Shown here: one piece after another, positions 1-8,839 of the stretch | How positions within the stretch are numbered: the first letter of the stretch is position 1 | Layout of the letters: each line of letters begins with the position of its first letter | Source of the DNA: Gammaproteobacteria bacterium | Lineage (GTDB): Bacteria; Pseudomonadota; Gammaproteobacteria; SZUA-229 | Length of the DNA stretch: 64,000 nt | Reading direction: 5' to 3' | NCBI GenBank assembly: GCA_029882355.1 | Contig: JAOUKV010000003.1 | Coordinates: 62,001 to 126,000 of the forward strand | Notes under the pieces: generated by a model | Database searches by the model: none | Told to the model about the DNA's origin: nothing | What the model saw: only the letters and a program-made list of their open reading frames with translations | Position numbers and translations under genes: made by a program

Positions 1-105
1 ACTGTGCATCTTATAATTTGGCACGATTACTGCTCTACGTAACAGCAGACGCACTAAATGCGTATACATCAACTTTATTAAACAATGGAAATGAGGATTT
101 TATAA

Positions 106-783
106 ATGAATAAATCACTAGTAGCACTTGCAGTAGTAACAGCAGCATCATTCATGTCGAGCACTGCCTTTGCAGGCAAATACAGTATGCCATCTCTTTC
201 TAACCCAAACCCAGCGCCCTTGACTGTAACTAATTCAATTTCTGAAGTTAATGGTCATGTTGGTGGTTTTGTAGATTCCGCTGGCAATGTTAATGGTGAC
301 ATGATGAACCCTGACAATGTAACCATTCTTTACCCTGTTGCAGGCGTTGTTAATGCCACTGTTACAGATATGCGCACAGGTGTAACTATAGGCACAGTAG
401 CAGAAACAGGCGACATTGCCGCCACAGTAAAATTTCCTACTAGCTTCTTTGGTCTGATGGGTGACTGGAGCGCACTGCCAGAAACTATGGCATGGACTAT
501 GGATGATTTTGCTATGAACCTTAATGGTTCAACCTTTAATTTTGCAGAAGAATTAACTGGTCGTGCTTTTCCACACCTAGGCCCTGTTGAAAACCCAATG
601 GTTACTGGCACAATGGCTCTACGCATGGCTGGTTGTGCAGGCGTCCGCGAAGTAAGTGGCGAAGGTGATTACGCTGGTCAAGTTGGCACTCTGTGCATGA
701 ACGGCACATTTACTTTTGACCAGAACTTCAATGGTGTTGGTGTATCAAATTGCACTGTTGCACTACATACACCAATTCAATAA
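106..783 (+). CDS. Secreted protein of unknown function
   Basis: I do not recognise this 225-residue protein. Residues 1-23 form a clear Sec signal peptide ending in AFA, so it is probably periplasmic, surface-bound or secreted. The mature part is rich in Gly, Asn, Thr and Val with alternating hydrophobic residues, suggesting a beta-rich fold. Three cysteines lie in the last fifty residues (in AGCAG, TLCMN and SNCTV) and could form a disulfide. No membrane helix follows the signal. The start is supported by a GAGGA ribosome site ten bases upstream. It stands alone: a strong terminator follows and the next gene converges on it. Confidence 0.75.
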   Translation: MNKSLVALAVVTAASFMSSTAFAGKYSMPSLSNPNPAPLTVTNSISEVNGHVGGFVDSAGNVNGDMMNPDNVTILYPVAGVVNATVTDMRTGVTIGTVAETGDIAATVKFPTSFFGLMGDWSALPETMAWTMDDFAMNLNGSTFNFAEELTGRAFPHLGPVENPMVTGTMALRMAGCAGVREVSGEGDYAGQVGTLCMNGTFTFDQNFNGVGVSNCTVALHTPIQ

Positions 784-835
784 GAAAGACAGATTTATTG
801 TTCTCTTAGAACATAAATTAAAATCAGAAGTCAAA

Positions 836-865
836 AGAGGTGAGCAATGCTCGCCTCTTTTTTTT
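836..865 (+). terminator. Rho-independent terminator of the secreted-protein gene
   Basis: Ten-base stem AGAGGTGAGC / GCTCGCCTCT with one G-T pair and a three-base loop, followed by eight T on the plus strand. It lies about 50 bases after the stop codon at 783. Confidence 0.85.
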
Positions 866-917
866 CATACTAAATTCAGGTTAAGCAATAATAAAATATA
901 AGTCCTCAACAGACTAT

Positions 918-1724
918 CTAAACAACTTCTACTTTCATACCTACTTGCAGCAACCCTGCTCCATCAGCAACCGCGTTCTGTCCAAAAAATACTTTGTGAT
1001 CTCGTTTCCGATAATTCACCAGAGTCATTATTGGCTCTTTACATCGTTCAGCAGTGTTTATATCTACATTAGGAATAGTACAACGACTACAAGGCTTAAC
1101 AATGCGTAAAGTAATACCGCCCACTTTTAACTGTTTCCAGTCATCTTCCGCAAATGCTTCACAACCACTAATAACAATATTGGGACGAAAACGTGCCATG
1201 GGAATATCTTCATGCAGACGTGAATTCAAATCATCCAGTGAAGCTTGTGAGGTTAGTAGAATAGGAAATCCATCACTGAAGGCTGTCTGATCTTTAGGCT
1301 GCGCAAATGTCTGATCAACAATGCGTATTTCATCATCAGGAAAATAAACCAGACGACATTCCAGACCAAGAAATTGCGACAACCATTTCGCGGCTTCGTC
1401 ACCAGCATCACGCGCATTGCAGTAATCATCCCAAACTTTTACACGGCGTGTTATGAGATTTTCTGGAACAACTATTTTTAGTTCCGTCATACCTGGTGCA
1501 TTGATTGACAGACCGCAATCTATTTCGGGGTTGATCAGTTCGGGCTGAATTAAACACAGGCGTGCGACTGTGCGCTGGGTTAGCATTTCGCCCTGATGAT
1601 CAATCACCATCCATCGACGATCGTACTTTAGACCACCCATGTGCATGTTTGATGCTTTCAATTGTACCTGTCGCATGGATTTGACTGGGTAGATGGCGAG
1701 TTCAGATATAATTAAATTAGTCAT
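918..1724 (-). CDS. MOSC domain protein (YcbX-like, without ferredoxin domain)
   Basis: The N-terminal beta-barrel MOSC_N part covers about residues 3-120 (opening IYPVKSMRQV) and the MOSC domain about 125-268, with the conserved KPCSRCTIPNVD stretch near residue 212. Proteins of this family bind molybdenum cofactor. E. coli YcbX reduces N-hydroxylated base analogues, using a C-terminal 2Fe-2S ferredoxin domain. Here the chain stops at 268 residues and lacks that domain, so it would need a separate electron donor. ATG start. The gene is monocistronic and divergent from the Crp/Fnr regulator. Confidence 0.85.
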   Translation of the reverse strand: MTNLIISELAIYPVKSMRQVQLKASNMHMGGLKYDRRWMVIDHQGEMLTQRTVARLCLIQPELINPEIDCGLSINAPGMTELKIVVPENLITRRVKVWDDYCNARDAGDEAAKWLSQFLGLECRLVYFPDDEIRIVDQTFAQPKDQTAFSDGFPILLTSQASLDDLNSRLHEDIPMARFRPNIVISGCEAFAEDDWKQLKVGGITLRIVKPCSRCTIPNVDINTAERCKEPIMTLVNYRKRDHKVFFGQNAVADGAGLLQVGMKVEVV

Positions 1725-1847
1725 TATTTGCCCATATTACAATACGACCGATGCCATGTTTCATTTTGGCCGAATCCATTTTCCTGTATGAGCAGGGCTT
1801 CAATGAATACGATTGACGACAAACATATCACTTACACTTACCTCTTG

Positions 1848-1876
1848 TTTACAATCGGCATAAATCGCCATATATG
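1848..1876 (+). promoter_or_regulatory. Possible sigma-70 promoter of the Crp/Fnr gene
   Basis: TTTACA at 1848-1853 and TATATG at 1871-1876 are 17 bases apart, about 60 bases upstream of the ATG at 1938. The match is moderate. I saw no clear FNR or CRP half-site pair around it. Confidence 0.3.
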
Positions 1877-1937
1877 CTACTATTCGAGCGGTTATTATCT
1901 TTCTATACCGAACGAATTGTTATATTAGGCTTATCTA

Positions 1938-2645
1938 ATGGAAAACAAACCATTACTAAAATCTGATGCCAGTATTTCTGCGCACAGCCAGTTATATAAA
2001 CTTTACCCTGAACTAGAGGGTGAACATAATCCTGAATGGATCGCCATTCTTGATCGCGTCCAATTAGCTGAAGGTTGCAGCAACACTATACTCGCCGCCA
2101 CAGGCTCATTATGCATGGGCTTTATGTTACTGCTCGATGGCACTATACGCGTCTATCAGGATGCGGACGATGGCCGTGAAACAACTTTATACAGGATCAA
2201 TCCCGGTGACATTTGCCTGATGAGCCTGAATAGCCTGCTTCACAATAAACCTTTTCGAGCCAATGCCAAAGCAGAAAGTAATGTAAGAATGTTGATGATG
2301 AGCGCGCCTGACTTTCATAAAGCGATGGGGGCTTCTGAAATCTTCCGCACACTGATGCTAACCAGTTTGGTTGACACTATGTGCTCAATGGTTGGCTCGT
2401 TTTATGATACTGCTTTTGAGCCTCTTGATATGCGACTCGCCTGTCTGTTAGGACGCCTATTTGAACGATCAGGCACCGATGCGCTCACCATAACACATCA
2501 GGAATTATCACAGGAACTGGGCACATCAAGAGAAGTGATTAGTCGCTTACTGAAAAAGCTCGAGCTCCAGCAATGTGTTGTACTAAAACGCGGTCAAATT
2601 CTTATTGGTGACAATAAAAACCTGCCTGGTTTATCTACTGAATAA
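1938..2645 (+). CDS. Crp/Fnr family transcription regulator
   Basis: A 235-residue regulator with an N-terminal cyclic-nucleotide-type beta-roll (about residues 35-130), a dimer helix (about 135-165) and a C-terminal winged helix whose recognition helix reads GTSREVISRLLKKLE near residue 196. Cysteines occur near residues 48 and 59 (EGCSN, LCMGF), but the N-terminal four-cysteine spacing of FNR is absent, so an iron-sulfur oxygen sensor is not supported. Domain order and length fit the family. The ligand and targets cannot be told from the sequence. It is transcribed alone, away from the MOSC gene. Confidence 0.85.
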   Translation: MENKPLLKSDASISAHSQLYKLYPELEGEHNPEWIAILDRVQLAEGCSNTILAATGSLCMGFMLLLDGTIRVYQDADDGRETTLYRINPGDICLMSLNSLLHNKPFRANAKAESNVRMLMMSAPDFHKAMGASEIFRTLMLTSLVDTMCSMVGSFYDTAFEPLDMRLACLLGRLFERSGTDALTITHQELSQELGTSREVISRLLKKLELQQCVVLKRGQILIGDNKNLPGLSTE

Positions 2646-2690
2646 GTTAGAAAATATTTACTGCTGACGCCCGCATCACAATCTATTATT

Positions 2691-3260
2691 TCAATCGTTA
2701 CTCTTACGACACACATCCAGTTGGCGCTTCATTTCCCCAAGACCTAGTTCTCTGGCATATTCTATATTACGCTCAGGAATGGCTTCAGCATCAGGATGAT
2801 GTTTTATCGCCTGTTCCATACTGGCCTCCCTGATGAGATGCAGCATGGGATAAGGTGAGCGGTTAGTGTAATTAGCGGCATCATCCTGTTCAGCACCGGC
2901 AAAACAGTAATCGGGATGGAAACTGGCGAATTGATAAATACCTTCATAGTCCTGATCGGCAATCAGCTTTTCGCCTAACTCGACCAGATCCAGATAGTCT
3001 TCAAAATCCTGAAAACCTTCAGTAAAGATTAACAGCGTGGTTTCGGTGTTGTCATTTTCATCGAGATGACCACATTCATCGATCATGGCCTGCAATGCAG
3101 GCTCCAGATCGGTGCTGTGGTTCACGCTGTAACGAATGCTTTCACGTTCCATTTCGCGTTTTGCGAATGGGCAAAAGTTGTGCCCGATTATGATATTTTT
3201 AACCCAGCATTGCGTTTGATCAATAACGTTCTGATCACTGCTGCCTGGATTATCGCTCAT
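2691..3260 (-). CDS. DUF1415 family protein
   Basis: A 189-residue soluble protein matching the DUF1415 family: N-terminal CWVKNIIIGHNFCPFAKRE, then LLIFTEGFQDFEDYLD and YQFASFHPDYCFAG. The family is widespread in Proteobacteria and has no established function. Conserved Cys, His and Asp residues hint at a metal or thiol site, but that is inference. The gene starts 14 bases after the ybiT stop, so the two are probably co-transcribed. Confidence 0.85.
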   Translation of the reverse strand: MSDNPGSSDQNVIDQTQCWVKNIIIGHNFCPFAKREMERESIRYSVNHSTDLEPALQAMIDECGHLDENDNTETTLLIFTEGFQDFEDYLDLVELGEKLIADQDYEGIYQFASFHPDYCFAGAEQDDAANYTNRSPYPMLHLIREASMEQAIKHHPDAEAIPERNIEYARELGLGEMKRQLDVCRKSND

Positions 3261-3274
3261 TTCGATGCTGCCCC

Positions 3275-4894
3275 TTATCGAGCAGCACGTGCTGCTGCTT
3301 CACTCTCGCCCTGGCTGCGTAGATACTCCTCATAACTACCAGAGAAGTTAACCAGACCAGTGGGTGTCAGTTCAATAATACGCGTTGCCAGTGATGAGAC
3401 GAACTCACGGTCATGACTAACGAACAATAATGTACCGTCGTAATTTTCCAGCGCGAGGTTGAGTGATTCAATCGATTCCATATCAAGGTGATTGGTCGGC
3501 TCGTCCATCAACAGCACATTGGGTTTTTGCAGCATCAGTTTGCCGAACAACATACGTCCTTGCTCACCACCGGAAATGATTTTCACGGATTTTTTGATGT
3601 CATCCTGTGAGAACAATAAACGACCCAGAACACTGCGTACGGCCTGTTCGTCGTCACTGGGTTTTTTCCATTGACTCATCCAGTCGAACAGGGACAGGTC
3701 TTTTTCAAAATCAGCGGAATGATCCTGTGCATAACTGCCCAGTTGAGCATTCTCTGACCATTTCACAGTGCCAGCATCGACTTCGAGATCACCTAACAAG
3801 GTGCGCAACAACGTAGTTTTACCAATACCATTGGGTCCGATGATAGCAACGCGCTCACCGACTTCAATCATCAGGTTCAATTTTTCAAATAATGGCTTTT
3901 CATTATCGTAATGTTTTTTCAGGCCGTCTACTTCCAGCGCAAGACGGAACAATTTTTTGTCCTGCTCAAAACGAATAAAGGGATTAACACGACTCGATGG
4001 TTTAATCGTAGTCAGCTCAATTTTATCGAGCTGCTTGGCACGTGATGTCGCCTGTTTCGCCTTGGAAGCATTGGCAGAGAAGCGGCTGACAAAACTCTGT
4101 AATTCGGCAATTTTGACTTTTTTCTTATCGTTTTCAGACTGCATTCTTTCGCGCACGCCGGTGGCGGCAATCATGTATTCATCATAGTTGCCCGGGAACA
4201 GACACAGTTCGCCGTAATCCAGATCGGCCATGTGTGTGCAAACACTGTTCAGGAAGTGACGGTCATGCGAGATGATGATCATGGTGCTCTTGCGCTGGTT
4301 GATGATGTCTTCCAGCCAGCGAATGGTGTTGATGTCGAGGTTATTGGTCGGCTCGTCGAGCAGCAAAATATCGGGATCAGAAAACAGGGCCTGCGCCAGC
4401 AATACGCGCAGTTTCCAGCCAGGAGCAACCTCGCTCATCGGACCATTGTGCTGTTCTAATGGAATATCCAGACCTAAGAGCAATTCACCTGCGCGAGATT
4501 CAGCGGTGTAACCGTCCATTTCGGCAAAATGCACTTCCAGATCAGCCACTTTCATGCCATCTTCTTCGGTCATTTCTGGCAGACCATAAATACGGTCACG
4601 TTCCTGTTTCACTTCCCAGAGCTCTTCATGACCCATGATCACGGTATCGATGACGGAAAAATCTTCGTAAGCGAACTGATCCTGACGCAATTTACCGACA
4701 CGTTGGTTCACATCCACTGAAACCACACCCGCCGTTGGCACCAGGTCGCCTCCGAGGATTTTCATAAAAGTGGACTTACCACAACCATTAGCGCCGATCA
4801 GGCCGTAGCGATTGCCTTCGCCAAATTTAACGGAAATGTTTTCAAATAGCGGCTTAGCGCCGAATTGCATGGTGATATTTGCTGTAGTAATCAA
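3275..4894 (-). CDS. ybiT: ABC-F family ATPase YbiT
   Basis: A 539-residue protein with two ABC ATPase domains and no membrane segment, the ABC-F layout. Domain 1 has Walker [10 protein letters not shown] (about residues 34-42), the variant signature EVAPGWKLR typical of YbiT, and Walker [12 protein letters not shown]. The linker (about 245-320) is charged. Domain 2 has [18 protein letters not shown] and [11 protein letters not shown]. Such proteins act on the ribosome and modulate translation. Length is close to E. coli YbiT. It is first in an operon with the DUF1415 gene. Confidence 0.92.
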   Translation of the reverse strand: MITTANITMQFGAKPLFENISVKFGEGNRYGLIGANGCGKSTFMKILGGDLVPTAGVVSVDVNQRVGKLRQDQFAYEDFSVIDTVIMGHEELWEVKQERDRIYGLPEMTEEDGMKVADLEVHFAEMDGYTAESRAGELLLGLDIPLEQHNGPMSEVAPGWKLRVLLAQALFSDPDILLLDEPTNNLDINTIRWLEDIINQRKSTMIIISHDRHFLNSVCTHMADLDYGELCLFPGNYDEYMIAATGVRERMQSENDKKKVKIAELQSFVSRFSANASKAKQATSRAKQLDKIELTTIKPSSRVNPFIRFEQDKKLFRLALEVDGLKKHYDNEKPLFEKLNLMIEVGERVAIIGPNGIGKTTLLRTLLGDLEVDAGTVKWSENAQLGSYAQDHSADFEKDLSLFDWMSQWKKPSDDEQAVRSVLGRLLFSQDDIKKSVKIISGGEQGRMLFGKLMLQKPNVLLMDEPTNHLDMESIESLNLALENYDGTLLFVSHDREFVSSLATRIIELTPTGLVNFSGSYEEYLRSQGESEAAARAAR

Positions 4895-4988
4895 GAGTCT
4901 GTACCGAGAGTATTCTGAAAAGCAGAGTATTATCTCATATTTATGCCAGTAGCTGTGGCTAAGATGATGAACTGTTGCAGTAAAGGAC

Positions 4989-5094
4989 CTAATAAGGCGT
5001 AGTTAGTTCAATGCCGGCATAAGCCGAGGTGGCGCTGTCATCAAACCGGACACCGACTTTCCCCGAAGGTCATTTCATTAAGCGCCCAGCTGCA
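4989..5094 (-). pseudogene. Decayed 3' fragment of a bcsS-like gene
   Basis: Read on the minus strand, the last frame gives [20 protein letters not shown] then TAG. This parallels the end of the intact BcsS-like protein encoded at 10202-10897 (VRFDENDTSAYAGIELSTSY). Upstream the DNA stays alignable through the LNEMT codons and CAGCTGGGC. Deletions of about 20 and 5 bases relative to the intact copy break the frame. No start, promoter or remaining 5' part is visible. The rest of the 4895-5303 gap holds only this fragment and the terminator at 5211-5244; I see nothing in 5095-5210. Confidence 0.8.
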
Positions 5095-5210
5095 TGATCA
5101 TACTAGATGATACAACCTGTACCCGTGCCACCCGCTCTGCCAGCCATTCAGCCCTGGCTGTGGAGCGAGAGTAAGCGCCACAAGCAACCTAGCTTCTGTA
5201 CCACACAAAC

Positions 5211-5244
5211 AAAAAAGGCTTGGCGATTAGACCAGGCCTTTTTT
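5211..5244 (-). terminator. Bidirectional intrinsic terminator
   Basis: AAAAAAGGCTTGG / CCAGGCCTTTTTT form a 13-base stem with one G-T pair and an eight-base loop. Both strands end in a T run. It lies about 60 bases after the stop of the 5304-5774 cytochrome gene and would end that operon. Confidence 0.85.
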
Positions 5245-5303
5245 CAGGACAAAAGCTCACTCACCTCATCCGTGATTATTACTAACCAGCGCTTGTAATT
5301 TAC

Positions 5304-5774
5304 TTACAGGCGAGACGAGGTCATTTCAATTTTGTACGCTGCATGACATGCGACACAATTATTCATCAACTCTGAAAGTTGTCGAAGACTGTGTTCTGGA
5401 TCGCCTAATTGTTCTGCATGAAGTGCTAGCTCATCAAATTTACTGTGCGTATCAAAACCTAATGTCTTAAATTCAACGGGAAGTTTCCCCATTAATGTGC
5501 CAGGCACAGCCGCTTGAGCAGCTTTACCCACTGTTCGTGCAGATTCAGCAACAAGCTTCATATCACCCTCATTGACACCTATGGTTATTTTCTGAACACT
5601 TTCCAGAAACATTCTCATTTCTCCTAAAACCAGATCTCTTTCTCCGCCATTAATATGTATGGCAATACGTCCATCGGTACTTTCTGAAACACTACCCTGG
5701 AAAATAAATTTATAAATACCCCCTGCGATGATTAGCAGCAGGAACGCAATAATTATTGGGCATTTTTTACTCAT
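5304..5774 (-). CDS. Membrane-anchored class II-type cytochrome c
   Basis: A 156-residue protein with an N-terminal hydrophobic segment (residues 6-24, a signal anchor) and a single heme-binding motif CVACH near residue 140, close to the C-terminus. A helical chain with a C-terminal CXXCH is the arrangement of class II cytochromes (cytochrome c' and c-556). Such proteins act in the periplasm in electron transfer or gas binding. It is the last gene of the 7937-5304 minus-strand cluster, which starts with another C-terminal CXXCH protein. The heme fold is clear by motif; the partner is unknown. Confidence 0.75.
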   Translation of the reverse strand: MSKKCPIIIAFLLLIIAGGIYKFIFQGSVSESTDGRIAIHINGGERDLVLGEMRMFLESVQKITIGVNEGDMKLVAESARTVGKAAQAAVPGTLMGKLPVEFKTLGFDTHSKFDELALHAEQLGDPEHSLRQLSELMNNCVACHAAYKIEMTSSRL

Positions 5775-5818
5775 AACGTTATCTCTTAAATGTTTTATTA
5801 ATCTAGCATATTAAAGTG

Positions 5819-5836
5819 CCGGGGCTATAACCCCGG
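5819..5836 (-). other. Intercistronic GC hairpin
   Basis: CCGGGG-CTATAA-CCCCGG hairpin between the DUF2892 gene and the distal cytochrome gene. The T run after it on the minus strand is weak (CACTTTAATA), so it may be a partial terminator or an RNA stability element. Confidence 0.5.
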
Positions 5837-5846
5837 AACAAATACT

Positions 5847-6050
5847 TCAACTACATGAACCACCTTCGGGCACACCCATCTTTTTAAGAATCGTAGCCAG
5901 CGGGCAAAGGTTGGTCAGGCCACTCTGCGCCAGATTTGCACCTACAAAAATCGTAAGAGCTACCCAATTCGGATGCACATAGTGGGTGAGTGCAAGACTC
6001 AACAGGATCATTAAACCAGCAAATAGCCGTACAAATTTATCGACAGTCAT
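5847..6050 (-). CDS. DUF2892 family small membrane protein
   Basis: A 67-residue protein with two hydrophobic segments (about residues 7-24 and 28-45) followed by a short tail with NLCPLATILKKMGVPEGGSC. This matches DUF2892, the membrane part found alone or fused to rhodanese domains as in YgaP. The cysteines in NLCPL and GSC are characteristic of the family. Family members are often next to sulfur or redox genes, and its place between a FadL-like porin and a cytochrome fits that. The exact role is unknown. Confidence 0.8.
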   Translation of the reverse strand: MTVDKFVRLFAGLMILLSLALTHYVHPNWVALTIFVGANLAQSGLTNLCPLATILKKMGVPEGGSCS

Positions 6051-6077
6051 AATTAACTCCGTACCTTATAGGTTTCA

Positions 6078-7259
6078 TTAAAATTGGTAAGCGATCTGTG
6101 CATAGACAATATCCTGCTCAATACTTATCTTGTTTGCAGATGTACTGGAAGCAACCTCGTTCTCGAAAGCATGGGTATAGGACAGGGAACCTGAAACTTT
6201 TTTGCTGATCTGGCGTGTTGCACCCAGAGACACGTGCAATTCAGGGATCGCTAATGAGCCAATATTCTGGTCCACATCTTCCGGTCCAATAGGCGATTTT
6301 CCATAGTTCACACCGAAACGTAGATCAGTTTCGGCACTGACCTGTTTCTGTATGCCCAGCGAATAGACCATTTGATCATCCCAGCCGAAATTTAGCGATG
6401 GCGGAATGCTGCCGGTAAAACCCGCAGGTCTACCAATATCAACCGAACCCATGGTGTCGCTGAAATCGATCCATTTAGCATCTATCTCTACCAGTAAACC
6501 TGACGTCGATTTATATGCCACACCTAAACTCAGCTGTTGCGGAACATCCAGATCTACGGTGATTTTACCGCCTGAGGTGGTAGCGCTGGAGGCGGTATTG
6601 AACTCGTGCTCACTGACGTCTGTTTTACTGACCCAGGACACACCCATCTGCCATTGCTCATTTATATGATAGATAGCACCCAGGGTTGCACCAAAGCCAA
6701 ACTGCTGGTTTTGCGGAAAGCTAAACATGGCATTGCTGATCGCCAGGCTCTGATAACCGATATTGATCGATGCACCCACTGACAGATCGTCACTGACTTT
6801 GTAGGCCATGCTGGGCGACAGCTTGAAAAAACCCTTGGTGGTCACGAACGACTGATTACCGGGTGCCGCTGGTGCGACATCGGAAAAATCCACGCCAAAG
6901 CCGGCCTGCGCAGCCAGACCTAAACCAAGAAAAAGCTGATCGCTGACTTTAAAAGCCACTGAACCCGAAGGTAAAAAGAACAAGTTGGAATCACTGGTGA
7001 CCCCATTGACTTCTCGCGGAGGTTTCATGAAACCCGGGCTAAGATCGAAGCGCACTTCCTCCATACCCAGTTCCGCAATGCCTGCTGGATTAACAAAGAG
7101 GGTCGCTGAATCTTGTGGTGCGGCAACAACAGCCCCGCCCATGCCCCACTGGATAGCGGTCACACCTAATAGCTGATCACCATTTGTAGCGTGAGAGGCT
7201 AGCGGGAGACCAAGCGTAACGGCAGCTAAAACTGCTTTTGCATTGAATTGAATTGACAT
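6078..7259 (-). CDS. OmpP1/FadL/TodX family outer membrane protein
   Basis: A 393-residue protein with a signal peptide (residues 1-24, ending SHA) and the family's N-terminal signature: TNGDQLLGVTAIQWGMGGA, then ATLFVNPAGIAEL. The rest shows alternating beta strands and ends in an aromatic residue (YAQIAYQF), as expected for a BAM substrate. FadL relatives let hydrophobic compounds cross the outer membrane. It is slightly shorter than E. coli FadL. Here it sits between a periplasmic cytochrome and a DUF2892 protein, so uptake of a redox-active or sulfur-related hydrophobic substrate is possible, but that is inference. Confidence 0.88.
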   Translation of the reverse strand: MSIQFNAKAVLAAVTLGLPLASHATNGDQLLGVTAIQWGMGGAVVAAPQDSATLFVNPAGIAELGMEEVRFDLSPGFMKPPREVNGVTSDSNLFFLPSGSVAFKVSDQLFLGLGLAAQAGFGVDFSDVAPAAPGNQSFVTTKGFFKLSPSMAYKVSDDLSVGASINIGYQSLAISNAMFSFPQNQQFGFGATLGAIYHINEQWQMGVSWVSKTDVSEHEFNTASSATTSGGKITVDLDVPQQLSLGVAYKSTSGLLVEIDAKWIDFSDTMGSVDIGRPAGFTGSIPPSLNFGWDDQMVYSLGIQKQVSAETDLRFGVNYGKSPIGPEDVDQNIGSLAIPELHVSLGATRQISKKVSGSLSYTHAFENEVASSTSANKISIEQDIVYAQIAYQF

Positions 7260-7298
7260 CGTGTTTCTCCAGAATATCTATTTAAGTTGAAAATCGAA

Positions 7299-7937
7299 TT
7301 AACGCAGCAAATTGGAAAGACCTGGCTGGCTACGGAAAGTGGCATGGCATGACACGCATCCTGAAGTAATTGGTCCGACAAATGATGCGGCTTGTGCCAT
7401 GTCACCCGCATCGGCGGCACTAGCCAGTTTTTTAGCATTGCCCTCAACACTGTCATTGAATCCTTCAAGGATGGCCAAACGATCATCATTCACATTTTCC
7501 AGACCCAAATAAGGCAGAAGCCCACCAACAGGAATTCTATGGTTAGCCAGACGCCGTGCACTGTCCGCTACCTGTTCTTTATTTTCAGTCATGATGCCTG
7601 AAACCATGCTCTGGTAATCGGCTAAAACTTCAGTCATCACCTGACGCAAGGTCGCTGTATCGCTATAACGGGAATGCTGCGCCAGTATTTTCATCAGCGA
7701 TTGCTTGGTTTTGGGTGATAGCACCTTAACCTTTGCTTGCAGTTCCGGTTTCATCAACATCATCTGATGCTGCATAATTTTTTGCAGTTCCTGCATCTTC
7801 TGCGGATCGGGTTTGGCTTCAGCGGCAACCGCTGAGCCACTGATAAGAAACGCCGCCGCAAGAGACACAAAATATTTTCCGCAAATGGCAGGTAGCGTTT
7901 TAGGGAATTTGTTTGTCTGACTATGTTGGTATACCAT
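7299..7937 (-). CDS. Periplasmic class II-type cytochrome c
   Basis: A 212-residue protein. A hydrophobic stretch at about residues 22-39 ending SAVAAEA is a signal peptide, slightly inset from the chosen start. The helical mature domain ends with the heme motif CVSCH near residue 197, followed by ATFRSQPG. The C-terminal CXXCH again suggests the cytochrome c'/c-556 class. It is the first gene of the minus-strand cluster with the OmpP1-type porin, DUF2892 and a second class II-type cytochrome. It is divergent from the response regulator at 8121. Confidence 0.78.
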   Translation of the reverse strand: MVYQHSQTNKFPKTLPAICGKYFVSLAAAFLISGSAVAAEAKPDPQKMQELQKIMQHQMMLMKPELQAKVKVLSPKTKQSLMKILAQHSRYSDTATLRQVMTEVLADYQSMVSGIMTENKEQVADSARRLANHRIPVGGLLPYLGLENVNDDRLAILEGFNDSVEGNAKKLASAADAGDMAQAASFVGPITSGCVSCHATFRSQPGLSNLLR

Positions 7938-8120
7938 CTATTTTAATCCTCTGCATGTTGTCACCATCTGTTAGGTCTATACAAATGGCATAGCGAAAAA
8001 ATAATAACGCTATGACTGAAGTGTAAGGAAGTTGTTTATCGCGTTGTTTGCGCAACAGTAACAAGATGTAATGAAATTGTTTCAGAATTGTATCAATACT
8101 CAAAATTGACAGGTAACCCT

Positions 8121-8828
8121 ATGAGCGCCCTACGACAAAGGCTGTTGGTGGTAGATGACGAGCCCAAGCTCAGGCAGCTGCTAAAGAAATACCTTTCGCA
8201 AGAAGGCTTTGTTGTGGAAGCGGTCGAAGATGGCGTTGCGATGGATCGATATCTTGCCAACCATGAGGTTGATCTTGTTATCCTCGACCTTATGCTTCCA
8301 GGTGAAGACGGCCTTTCCATTGGACGTCGTTTATACCATCAGAAAAACCTGCCAATCATTATCCTCTCCGCGCGAGGCGAAGAACTTGATCGAATCGTCG
8401 GCCTTGAGATGGGCGCTGATGATTATCTCACCAAACCCTTCAACCCAAGAGAACTTCTGGCCAGAATTCGCTCGGTATTACGCCGACAGGCACCGGACAG
8501 CCAGCCCATTTCCAAAGAGGCCCATATCCTTACGTTTGGCCCATTTTGCCTGGATGTGGAAAAACACCAGCTCAGCAAAGATCATCAGGAGATTCCTATC
8601 ACTACAGGTGAGTTCACTCTTTTGTGCACCTTTCTGGAACATGCCAACCGCGTCATTGACCGCGATACCCTGTTGGAACTAACTAAAGGTTACGACCGTG
8701 ACCCGCTCGATCGCAGTATCGATATCTGTGTCGGTCGTTTACGCAAAAAGATTGAAGCTGATCCATCCAAACCCGTTTATCTGCGCACGATTTGGGGTGC
8801 CGGATACCTGTTTTCAACGGAAAACTAA
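8121..8828 (+). CDS. OmpR-family response regulator
   Basis: The start at 8121 (MSALRQRLLVVDDEPK) is preferred over an in-frame ATG at 8088, because the receiver domain begins right after it and AGG precedes it. The receiver domain (about residues 6-118) has the acidic pair DDE, the phosphoacceptor in VILDLMLPGEDG, and LTKPF with the conserved Lys. The C-terminal winged helix (about 140-232) contains RSIDICVGRLRKKIE and TIWGAGYLF. The kinase gene follows after 11 bases. The pair faces away from the cytochrome/porin cluster and may control it. Confidence 0.92.
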   Translation: MSALRQRLLVVDDEPKLRQLLKKYLSQEGFVVEAVEDGVAMDRYLANHEVDLVILDLMLPGEDGLSIGRRLYHQKNLPIIILSARGEELDRIVGLEMGADDYLTKPFNPRELLARIRSVLRRQAPDSQPISKEAHILTFGPFCLDVEKHQLSKDHQEIPITTGEFTLLCTFLEHANRVIDRDTLLELTKGYDRDPLDRSIDICVGRLRKKIEADPSKPVYLRTIWGAGYLFSTEN

Positions 8829-8839
8829 CTAAACGCATC

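Noticed and set aside
1938-2645. Calling the Crp/Fnr gene fnr/anr
   Set aside because: The N-terminal cysteine set for the iron-sulfur cluster is missing.
5107-5298. Short plus-strand ORF in the gap after ybiT
   Set aside because: It runs through the terminator hairpin at 5211-5244 and has no ribosome site or recognisable sequence.
8209-8682. Plus-strand ORF of 157 residues in another frame of the response regulator
   Set aside because: The response regulator frame carries all receiver and DNA-binding motifs; this one is out of frame and has no domain.
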